Shown here: piece by piece, positions 1 to 6,158 of the stretch
Numbering within the stretch: position 1 is the stretch's first letter
Layout: each line of letters opens with the position of its first letter
Origin: an uncultured Peptostreptococcaceae bacterium
Lineage (GTDB): Bacteria; Bacillota; Clostridia; Tissierellales; Peptoniphilaceae
Direction of reading: 5' to 3'
Assembly (NCBI GenBank): GCA_945910665.1
Contig: CAMDZK010000015.1
Location: 1-11,154, forward strand
DNA length: 11,154 nucleotides
Notes under the pieces: model-generated
Databases searched by the model: none
The model's input: only the letters and a program-made list of their open reading frames with translations
Told to the model about the DNA's origin: nothing
Made by a program: the position numbers and the translations under genes

Positions 1-1
1 T

Positions 2-895
2 GCGATTGTTACAGGAATTGTTGCAGGAGGATTTATTGGGAAATTTTCTGGTTATGTTGCGAGACTCCACTATGGCGCTAGTTTGTATAATGGAGCCCTT
101 GCTTCTGGTATCGTGGGAATTTTGATCAATTTTCTTCTCGTCTCTATTGGGTTAGGACATGACCGCTTGGTAGACAATGTCTTTATCGCTGGGCAAAATC
201 GATTATTGGCAGGGATTGCCATTGGTTTTTGTGTGTATTTCATTTTAGTGGGTGTTTTTCTCAATCGGGGCTTTCGAGGACTGCAATATTTTATTCCTAG
301 AGCGTTTGTGAAAATGGACTTCGTCTACCAATTTTCCATGGGCAAAACTTTAATCAATATGGGTCTGATTGGACTTGTCATGATTGCTTATGTTTTAGTC
401 ATTCCAAAGGCCCAGTTTAATGGACCCATCTATGGAGCGCTCTTTACGATTATCGGCTTTGCTGCCCACGGTGTGACACTTCCCGCCATGCTTCCCTGTG
501 TGTTAGGGGTTTTTGCGGGAGCCTTTTTAACAGGTGGCACAGCGCATTACTTGATTCATGGTAATTTTATTGCAGGCGCCATGGAAAAGGTGGCTACGCG
601 AGATATGCTCCTTGCGGCACTGTTTGTCGGCGGATTTTCTCCCATCACAAAAATGATTAGCCCAGCTGCAGGATTTTTTGGGGGAATGCTCCATAGCATC
701 ACTGTACCTCAAATCGCCATCCTACACGGTTGGATGGTGGGTTATAATAATGGGGTCTCTATTGGACTTATTGCCATGCTTTTCTTCCCACTCATTGAAA
801 CCGTAGGAAAAAATCCATATTTAGGTAGAATTTTGAAACGCTTTGCGAAAGAAGAAGATACACAACACGTACTAAAAAAACACATCCATGAATGA
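2..895 (+). CDS. Polytopic membrane protein, probably DUF1576 family (5' end outside window)
   Basis: The frame is open from base 2 to the TGA at 893-895, giving 297 residues with no real start in view, so the N-terminus lies upstream. The in-frame TTG at 83 has no SD and sits inside continuous coding sequence, so I do not take it as the start. The protein is very hydrophobic, with several predicted membrane segments: GIVGILINFLLVSIGL, the segment following AGIAIGFCVYFILVG, and LIGLVMIAYVLVI among them. Gly-rich stretches contain conserved-looking motifs such as HYGASLYNGA, LTGGTAHYL and ISPAAGFFGGMLHS. The C-terminus is a short charged cytoplasmic tail. The overall pattern recalls the uncharacterised Firmicute membrane family DUF1576, which I assign from memory and with moderate confidence. 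No biochemical role is known to me. It ends 14 bases before moaA and is probably co-transcribed with it. A molybdate or cofactor transport role would be guesswork. Confidence 0.6.
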   Translation, partial: AIVTGIVAGGFIGKFSGYVARLHYGASLYNGALASGIVGILINFLLVSIGLGHDRLVDNVFIAGQNRLLAGIAIGFCVYFILVGVFLNRGFRGLQYFIPRAFVKMDFVYQFSMGKTLINMGLIGLVMIAYVLVIPKAQFNGPIYGALFTIIGFAAHGVTLPAMLPCVLGVFAGAFLTGGTAHYLIHGNFIAGAMEKVATRDMLLAALFVGGFSPITKMISPAAGFFGGMLHSITVPQIAILHGWMVGYNNGVSIGLIAMLFFPLIETVGKNPYLGRILKRFAKEEDTQHVLKKHIHE

Positions 896-909
896 GAATA
901 GGGGATTTT

Positions 910-1857
910 ATGAAAGACAATTGGGGAAGAACGATCGATTACTTGCGAATTTCTGTCACCGACCGGTGCAACTTGCGTTGCCAGTATTGCATGCCTGAAG
1001 AAGGCATTGAAAAAGCAGGTCATCATGACATTCTTTCTTTTGAAGAAATCATCCAAGTTGCACAAGCATTTTTAAATTTAGGAATTCGAAAAATTCGCAT
1101 CACTGGTGGTGAACCCACCGTGCGAAAGGGCATTGTTCCTTTTATTCATGAACTGAAATCCACAGGCGTCGAAGAACTCACCATGACGACCAACGGCCAA
1201 TCACTCGTAGAATTGGCAAAGCCACTCAAAGATGCGGGCTTAGACCGCATCAACGTGAGCTTAGATACCTTACATCCTGATAAATACAAAGAAATCAGTC
1301 GCGGTGGAGATGTGACGAAAGTTCTTCGGGGCATTGAAAAAGCCTTGGAAGTAGGGCTCACCCCTGTAAAAGTTAATGCTGTTCTCATGAAGGGAATCAA
1401 CGATGAAGAAATTGAAGAACTGTGTGCATGGACCGTGGATCATCCGATCCATGTCCGCTTTATCGAACTCATGCCGATTGGACATGCAAGAGAAATGAAA
1501 GATCGATTCATGCCTGTGGAAGAAGTTTTGAAAATAGTCCCTACGGCAGTTCCCATTTCAAAAGAGGACCCATCTTCCGTGGCGTCACTGTATAAAATTC
1601 CAGGCGCCATGGGGACGATTGGGCTAATTCAACCTTTATCGAATCATTTTTGTGGGGACTGCAATCGCGTCAGACTCCACGCCAATGGAAATATTCAGTT
1701 ATGTTTACACAATCAAAAGACGTTCTCCATTCGTGACGCGATTAAAGAAGGAAATCTCGAAGAGACGTTACAAGACATTCTCTTACAAAAGCCCGAAGGG
1801 CACAAGCTCGCCCAGGGGATTCAAGTCAGCACAAATATGTCGAAAATTGGAGGCTAA
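910..1857 (+). CDS. moaA: GTP 3',8-cyclase MoaA (molybdenum cofactor biosynthesis)
   Basis: This is a radical SAM enzyme that, with MoaC, turns GTP into cyclic pyranopterin monophosphate, the first stage of molybdenum cofactor synthesis in the cytoplasm. The 315-residue protein has the SAM cluster motif CxxxCxxC (C20, C24, C27, in DRCNLRCQYC). It also has the TGGEP SAM-binding motif at about 65-69. The C-terminal GTP-binding cluster CxxC-x13-C is at C248, C251 and C265, with NRVR following the second cysteine. The protein ends in the Gly-Gly tail typical of MoaA. An ATG at 892 overlaps the previous stop, but the ATG at 910 is preferred: it has AGGGGA a few bases upstream and begins at the usual family N-terminus. 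After GGEP the sequence reads TVRKG, where most homologues I recall have L(V/L)RKG. This is a minor change unlikely to disable the enzyme. moaC follows after a single base. Confidence 0.96.
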   Translation: MKDNWGRTIDYLRISVTDRCNLRCQYCMPEEGIEKAGHHDILSFEEIIQVAQAFLNLGIRKIRITGGEPTVRKGIVPFIHELKSTGVEELTMTTNGQSLVELAKPLKDAGLDRINVSLDTLHPDKYKEISRGGDVTKVLRGIEKALEVGLTPVKVNAVLMKGINDEEIEELCAWTVDHPIHVRFIELMPIGHAREMKDRFMPVEEVLKIVPTAVPISKEDPSSVASLYKIPGAMGTIGLIQPLSNHFCGDCNRVRLHANGNIQLCLHNQKTFSIRDAIKEGNLEETLQDILLQKPEGHKLAQGIQVSTNMSKIGG

Positions 1858-1858
1858 C

Positions 1859-2767
1859 ATGACATTTACACATATGAACGAAGCAGGCTATGGCCGTATG
1901 GTGAATGTAACCGATAAAAAAAGTACGCACCGCATCGCCATTGCCCAAGGAAAAATCCGCATGCAGAAAAAAACTCTGGATGCTGTGAAAAATGGAGCGA
2001 TTCAAAAAGGGGACGTCTTGCAAGTGGCGCAAATTGCCGGTGTGATGGGGGCAAAGGAAACGGATCGTCTCATTCCTCTGTGTCATCCACTGCCTCTTAC
2101 AGGCGTCGACTTGGCCTTTCATTTTGATGATGATGGTATCGTCGTACGCTCTGCCGTGCAAACGGAGGGAAAAACTGGCGTGGAGATGGAAGCACTGACG
2201 TCTGTATCTACCGCACTTCTCACCATCTACGACATGACAAAAGCGATCGATAAATCCATGGAAATCGGAGATATCACGCTTGTGTACAAAGAAGGAGGGA
2301 AGTCTGGCGTGTACGAAAAGAAACAAGCGCGGGTGGTCAGTATCAATCGAAGTGCAGAAAAGGGCGTTGTTAAAAATCCAATCGAAGAAGGTATTTTTAT
2401 TGAAAACTTCGGTTTAGAAGAAGATGCCCACAGCGGTCCATGGCATCGTCAAGTGTCCCTTTTAGCCATAGAATCTTACGACAAGATGAAAAATCAAGAA
2501 GGCGACCGACTTCCCATTGGTTCTTTTGCCGAAAATATTACAACAGAAGGAATTCTTTTGTATGAACTTCCTGTGGGAACCATCCTTCGCATTGGAGAGA
2601 CGCTCCACGAAGTGACACAAATTGGAAAAGAATGTCATTCGGGTTGCCAAATAAAGCAAACCGTTGGAAAATGCGTCATGCCTTTAGAGGGAATCTTTAC
2701 GAAAGTTCTCAAAGGAGGAACGATCAAAGAAGGTGACCCCATCACCATACTCCAGGAACGACGATGA
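1859..2767 (+). CDS. moaC: MoaC-MOSC fusion: cyclic pyranopterin monophosphate synthase with C-terminal MOSC domain
   Basis: This 302-residue protein carries two domains. Residues 1 to about 155 are a complete MoaC, which converts the MoaA product to cyclic pyranopterin monophosphate. It has the family motifs KGDVLQVAQIAGVMGAK (50-66), LCHPLPL (74-80), EGKTGVEMEALT (103-114) and the catalytic DMTKAIDK (125-132). Residues from about 158 to 302 form a MOSC domain, with DAHSGPWHRQVSLLA, FAENI, and a cysteine-rich end: GKECHSGCQI and KCVMPLEGIF. MOSC domains belong to the MoCo sulfurase C-terminal superfamily and are thought to bind or transfer sulfur or the cofactor. The role of this class is not settled. 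The open frame extends upstream to 1652, but that part lies inside moaA. The ATG at 1859 has GGAGG at 1849-1853 and begins at the usual MoaC N-terminus. The stop overlaps the next gene by four bases (ATGA). Confidence 0.93.
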   Translation: MTFTHMNEAGYGRMVNVTDKKSTHRIAIAQGKIRMQKKTLDAVKNGAIQKGDVLQVAQIAGVMGAKETDRLIPLCHPLPLTGVDLAFHFDDDGIVVRSAVQTEGKTGVEMEALTSVSTALLTIYDMTKAIDKSMEIGDITLVYKEGGKSGVYEKKQARVVSINRSAEKGVVKNPIEEGIFIENFGLEEDAHSGPWHRQVSLLAIESYDKMKNQEGDRLPIGSFAENITTEGILLYELPVGTILRIGETLHEVTQIGKECHSGCQIKQTVGKCVMPLEGIFTKVLKGGTIKEGDPITILQERR

Positions 2768-3150
2768 AAGTAACAGCACTTTATTTGGGTAAAAAACCAG
2801 TAGAACAACTGAAACTCACGCCAGAGGGCATTATTGGAGACAAAGAAAGAGACCCAAAACGAGCCATTGCCCTCGCTTTGCATGATGAAAAGAGAATCCA
2901 AGGCCTGTATCCCAAGGGACTTTGCACCGATCGTTACAAAGAAAATGTCACCCTGGAACACATGGAAGTAGAAGAAGGATCCGAGTACTGGTTGGGAACC
3001 TCGTTCGTTCGTATTCACACTGTAGGGAAGGACTGTTTTCCAAATTGTCCCCTTGATGACCCATGTCATTTGACCAATGATGTGGCTTTTGGAGAAATTC
3101 TCATGGAAGGTGAAGTACATGTTGGCGATACTTGTATAAAAAAGGAGTAA
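2764..3150 (+). CDS. Small stand-alone MOSC-like protein
   Basis: This is a 128-residue protein whose pattern matches a divergent, shortened MOSC domain. It has GIIGDKERD near the start, where the family has a G-GD-H motif. It then has YKENVTLE, matching the family's FxENI, then WLGTSFVRIHTVGKDCFPNC where the family has G-x-IG--K-C. It ends VHVGDTC like other MOSC proteins. The cysteines fall in KDCFPNCPLDDPC, so the sulfur-binding cysteine position appears to be kept. The HRQVSLL block found in the preceding gene's MOSC domain is replaced by KRAIALAL. The gene begins within the stop of the moaC fusion (ATGA), implying translational coupling and a shared role in cofactor maturation or delivery. 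The exact activity cannot be deduced. Assignment to MOSC rests on motif spacing that I judged by eye. Confidence 0.75.
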   Translation: MKVTALYLGKKPVEQLKLTPEGIIGDKERDPKRAIALALHDEKRIQGLYPKGLCTDRYKENVTLEHMEVEEGSEYWLGTSFVRIHTVGKDCFPNCPLDDPCHLTNDVAFGEILMEGEVHVGDTCIKKE

Positions 3151-3152
3151 TT

Positions 3153-3659
3153 ATGGAAATGATTTTGGCCGTCGATCGCGACTGGCATATCGGTTATAAA
3201 GGGGATATGTTGTTTTATATCCATGAAGATTTAGCGCGTTTTAAAGAAATCACCATGGGACACATCATGGTTATGGGGAAAAATACATTTTTATCTTTGC
3301 CGGGTTCAAAACCTCTCCCAGGAAGAATTCACGTCGTCTTTAGCCGCGATGAAAACTTTAAAGTACCGGGGGTTGTTGTCGTCCGTTCCGAAGAAGAAAT
3401 GGATGCATGGGTTGAAGAAAACAGGAAGCCTGACCAAAAAGTCTTTTTGATTGGCGGCGGATCCTTGTGTAATCAACTGCTTCATCGGGTCAATAAAGCC
3501 CACATCACTTATGTAGACAAGGCGTTTCCAAATTACGATACAGCACTTCCGAATTTAGACCAAAACCCAGATTTCACCATCACTTGGGAATCAGAAGAAA
3601 AAACAGATCCCAGTGGTCTCGAATACGTCTACAGAACTTATGAAAGGAACAGGCAATGA
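3153..3659 (+). CDS. folA: Dihydrofolate reductase
   Basis: This enzyme reduces dihydrofolate to tetrahydrofolate with NADPH. The 168-residue length is usual for bacterial DHFR. Visible landmarks are MEMILAVDRDWHIGYKG at the N-terminus and the catalytic acid in EDLARFK, matching E. coli Asp27. VMGKNTFLSLPG is the NADPH-contacting MGRxT block with Lys for Arg. PLPGR follows, then the Gly-rich FLIGGGSL, and HITYVDKAF, which holds the conserved Thr. The tryptophan of the E. coli LPW/PWN loop is replaced by MLFY, as in the clostridial form of the enzyme. The start at 3153 is chosen because AAGGAG at 3142-3147 sits correctly before it. An in-frame ATG at 3132 would lie inside the MOSC gene and add residues not typical of the family. 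The stop overlaps lplA as ATGA. Placement between molybdenum cofactor and lipoate genes is notable because all three concern cofactor supply. Confidence 0.93.
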   Translation: MEMILAVDRDWHIGYKGDMLFYIHEDLARFKEITMGHIMVMGKNTFLSLPGSKPLPGRIHVVFSRDENFKVPGVVVVRSEEEMDAWVEENRKPDQKVFLIGGGSLCNQLLHRVNKAHITYVDKAFPNYDTALPNLDQNPDFTITWESEEKTDPSGLEYVYRTYERNRQ

Positions 3660-4672
3660 AATACATTCAAAATGACCACTTAGACCCCGCCTATAATCTC
3701 GCATTAGAAGAATGGGTCTTGGACAATCTCAAAGATGATATTTACGTCATTTTATGGAGAAATGACAACGCCATCATCATTGGGCGAAATCAAAATACGG
3801 CACAAGAAATCAATCAAAATTATGTGGACGAGCATAATATTAAAGTCGTCAGACGCCCCACGGGAGGCGGTGCTGTGTACCATGACTTGGGAAACCTCAA
3901 CTTCTCGATTTTTGCCGACGCTGAAAATGCCGTCGATATCAACTTTGAACTCTACACGCAACCAGTATTACGAGCCCTTCAAAAAATGGGTGTCAATGTA
4001 GAACTCAAGGGAAGAAATGACATTACTATTGAAGGAAAGAAATGCTCGGGTCTTGCTCAACGAATTACCAATAAACGCATCTTAAACCATGGAGCGATGC
4101 TCTTTGACACAGACCTTACGACCCTATCCAAAGCACTCAACGTGCGCCGCGATAAAATCGAATCCAAAGGAGTGAAGTCTGTGGTAAGCCGCGTGACCAA
4201 TATTCGCCCTCACATGGAAGTGAACATGGATGTATTGGGATTTCGCGATTTATTGAAAAAAGAAATGTTCGCAGAATACGACGAAATTCCTGAGTACACC
4301 TTTACCGATGAACAATTACAGGAAATTGACGAACTTCGCCGTACAAAATACGATACGTGGGAATGGAACTACGGGCAGTCTCCCAAAGGGAACTATCAAA
4401 ATGACAAACGGTACGAAGGAGCCGGAGTTCTCGATGTGCGCTTAGATATTCAAGATGGATCCATACAAAACACGACAATTTATGGAGATTTCTTCGGGGC
4501 GAAAGAAAAAGGTGAGTTGGAAGAGTTGCTCACAGGAATTGCTTACAGCCCATCGGCAGTGACAAAAGCTTTAGAAAATGTCCGCGTGGAAGATTACCTT
4601 GGTAAATTAGGATTAGAACAATTATTAGAAGTCATGTTTGACATGGAAAATGATGAAGAAACGATGCTTTAG
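3656..4672 (+). CDS. lplA: Lipoate-protein ligase A
   Basis: This ligase activates lipoate with ATP to lipoyl-AMP and transfers it to the lysine of lipoyl-domain proteins such as GcvH or 2-oxoacid dehydrogenase E2 subunits. The 338-residue protein has the full two-domain form. The catalytic domain has NLALEEW near the start and the lipoyl-AMP loop RRPTGGGAVYHDLGN from R66. It also has GRNDI, followed by the catalytic lysine K129 in KKCSG. The C-terminal accessory domain, about 240-338, includes the YDTWEWNYGQSP motif seen in Gram-positive LplA proteins. The start overlaps the folA stop (ATGA) with GAAAGGA upstream. The end overlaps the following lipoprotein start by about 20 bases. Pairing with folA would fit a glycine cleavage system, which needs both lipoate and tetrahydrofolate, but no gcv gene is in view. 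Confidence 0.95.
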   Translation: MKYIQNDHLDPAYNLALEEWVLDNLKDDIYVILWRNDNAIIIGRNQNTAQEINQNYVDEHNIKVVRRPTGGGAVYHDLGNLNFSIFADAENAVDINFELYTQPVLRALQKMGVNVELKGRNDITIEGKKCSGLAQRITNKRILNHGAMLFDTDLTTLSKALNVRRDKIESKGVKSVVSRVTNIRPHMEVNMDVLGFRDLLKKEMFAEYDEIPEYTFTDEQLQEIDELRRTKYDTWEWNYGQSPKGNYQNDKRYEGAGVLDVRLDIQDGSIQNTTIYGDFFGAKEKGELEELLTGIAYSPSAVTKALENVRVEDYLGKLGLEQLLEVMFDMENDEETML

Positions 4673-5789
4673 TCTTCTCGTGATTGCGAGCCTCTTTTTG
4701 AGTGCCTGTAATCCTGAAGAACCAGCAACTGAAATCGTGCAAATAACTGAAACAGAAGTGATCGAACAAACAGAAATCTCTCAAACAGAAGTAGAAACAG
4801 AAGGAAAGGATGACAGTGCAGGAAAGCGCACCGTCGATTTTTCTGCACTTTCTCTCCCTGTGACCGTGGGGCCAGGAGATGAGCATCTCATCGCAGCCTC
4901 ATTTGATACGGAACAAGGGGAGATTACCTTCTTTACTATCACCGACGAAACCTATGAGGAAGTCGGCAAGGCAACACTTGAAACACCTGTAGACCAAATC
5001 AGTGCCATCGCAGAATCGAAGGGTCGTTTCATTTTTTCTACCTATCAAAAAGAAACGGAACACACGACGGGGCAAGTCCAATATTATGAATACGCGGACG
5101 GTGCACTCACCCTCTTGTATCAAAGTATGGGAGATGATCTCAATCGTGGACAAAACCTTTTTTTTAATGGAGAAGACATACTTGTTACAGAAAACATCAG
5201 CGAATTAGAAGGCCTCTACTTTGTCGAGATTGGAATGATTTCAGGCGAAGGGAAGCGCATTCTCAATGTGGAAGCTTTCCCGAAGGAGGAAATTGACCTC
5301 ATTCTCAGAGAGGATGAAGTCATTTATGCTGCCAATCGAGATGATCACTTAACCATTGTCCGGCTGCCCTTTGAAGGGGAAGAAGAAGCCATAACACTTC
5401 AAGGCGATAGTGCAGCTTTTCGTTTGACCGATGAAAAAGATGGCGCCTACCTTGTGGACAATTACAATGGGCATCCCGAGCAGACCAATGCTCTCACCCT
5501 TTTCATTGAAAATGGAGAAATGGCTGGTGCATTCGCCATGGAAGTGGATAATGTCCATAGTGCCACTTTTCAAGACGATCAAAAAATCGCCCTAGCCAAT
5601 ATGGCGGGCGAAGAAAAAGTCGTCTCTTTAGAAGATGCCTTTGTGGTCTCCATAACAGAAAATTCCTATACCCATGAAGCCACCACATCTTGGATGGACC
5701 ATATGCAATCAGGCGAAGAAATCCTCTATTATCAAAAAGGACATCAAGGCGTCATTGAAACGTTGGAATACTTGCAATTGAAGCCTTAG
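4650..5789 (+). CDS. Putative lipoprotein of unknown function
   Basis: I do not recognise a family. The 379-residue protein opens MMKKRCFSLLVIASLFLSAC, a signal peptide with a lipobox LSAC and a lipidation cysteine at residue 20, so it is probably anchored outside the membrane. Residues 22 to about 55 are a Thr/Glu-rich linker with repeated TE(V/I) units. The rest, from about 60 to 379, is acidic and built of short alternating strands. Examples are EHLIAASFD, GRFIFSTYQ, QVQYYEYADG, DEVIYAANRDDHLTIVRLP and GAYLVDNYNG. This rhythm resembles a beta-propeller or similar beta-rich sensor fold, which is only an inference. The starts at 4650 and 4653 are both plausible. A TTG at 4638 in frame would add four residues before the signal. 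No good SD is visible, so translation probably depends on coupling to lplA, whose 3' end it overlaps. Confidence 0.85.
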   Translation: MMKKRCFSLLVIASLFLSACNPEEPATEIVQITETEVIEQTEISQTEVETEGKDDSAGKRTVDFSALSLPVTVGPGDEHLIAASFDTEQGEITFFTITDETYEEVGKATLETPVDQISAIAESKGRFIFSTYQKETEHTTGQVQYYEYADGALTLLYQSMGDDLNRGQNLFFNGEDILVTENISELEGLYFVEIGMISGEGKRILNVEAFPKEEIDLILREDEVIYAANRDDHLTIVRLPFEGEEEAITLQGDSAAFRLTDEKDGAYLVDNYNGHPEQTNALTLFIENGEMAGAFAMEVDNVHSATFQDDQKIALANMAGEEKVVSLEDAFVVSITENSYTHEATTSWMDHMQSGEEILYYQKGHQGVIETLEYLQLKP

Positions 5790-6049
5790 AGCTTAGTAAG
5801 ACCAATGGCGAAAAGTGTAAAGGCAATGGCGACAAAAGCGACGCTGACGATGAGCCCTGAGGAGGCATTGCGGTAGCGTTCTTTTGTTGCATTGGGGCCT
5901 GTTTCATCTTTTCTAGCCGTTTCTTTCCGTATGGTTTGCACTATATTTCCAAATCCTAGGAATAAGAGAATGGCTGCGGCAAGCAGATACGGAAATGGCT
6001 GGTCCCCTAAAAAATTCATCAAATTTTTTGGAAGCGTCTGATTATTCAT
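5786..6049 (-). CDS. Small two-helix membrane protein, unknown function
   Basis: This is an 87-residue open frame on the minus strand. It has two clear hydrophobic segments, YLLAAAILLFLGFGNIVQ at about 21-38 and LIVSVAFVAIAFTLFAIGL at about 66-84. A polar, highly charged loop of about 27 residues separates them. I do not recognise a family. Its stop overlaps the stop of the convergent lipoprotein gene by four bases. No SD is visible upstream of the ATG at 6049. A TATATA box at 6056-6061 lies so close that the transcript could be leaderless, which is speculative. The two well-formed helices and the fit between neighbours argue that the gene is real. The absent SD argues for caution. Confidence 0.62.
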   Translation of the reverse strand: MNNQTLPKNLMNFLGDQPFPYLLAAAILLFLGFGNIVQTIRKETARKDETGPNATKERYRNASSGLIVSVAFVAIAFTLFAIGLTKL

Positions 6050-6110
6050 GGCAAATATATACCCAAAGAGGAAGATGAGTCTAATTTCAACGCAATTTTA
6101 GTCGAGGATA

Positions 6111-6119
6111 TGATATACT
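6111..6119 (+). promoter_or_regulatory. Extended -10 promoter for the L,D-transpeptidase gene
   Basis: TGATATACT is an extended -10 element (TGN followed by TATACT) about 37 bases before the start codon. No good -35 hexamer is present at the right spacing, which is tolerated for extended -10 promoters. Position in the only intergenic gap before the gene supports it. Confidence 0.5.
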
Positions 6120-6138
6120 ATTAAAATGAGTCGTCTGT

Positions 6139-6158
6139 AAGGAGGATGAAAAATTTTG
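6139..6158 (+). promoter_or_regulatory. Strong SD directing a TTG start
   Basis: AAGGAGG at 6139-6145 is a near-perfect SD. The only ATG nearby, at 6146, is directly abutting the SD and in a different frame (open for only 56 codons). The TTG at 6156, ten bases after GGAGG, opens directly into a signal-anchor sequence and the long frame. TTG is therefore taken as the start. Confidence 0.7.

Noticed and set aside
892..909. Earlier moaA start overlapping the previous stop
   Set aside because: The ATG at 892 would give a classic overlap, but the ATG at 910 has a better SD and matches the usual MoaA start.
896..909. Molybdenum cofactor riboswitch before moaA
   Set aside because: The gap before moaA is only 14 bases, far too short for a structured leader.
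1652..1858. N-terminal extension of MoaC inside moaA
   Set aside because: The open frame extends upstream only by chance. The ATG at 1859 has a strong SD and the family's usual N-terminus.
1826..2326. 166-codon open frame antisense to moaC
   Set aside because: It is fully opposite a conserved MoaC domain. It is rich in His, Phe and Cys, and has no recognisable motif.
2635..3120. 161-codon open frame antisense to the MOSC genes
   Set aside because: It mirrors two coupled, conserved plus-strand genes and shows no domain or plausible start signal.
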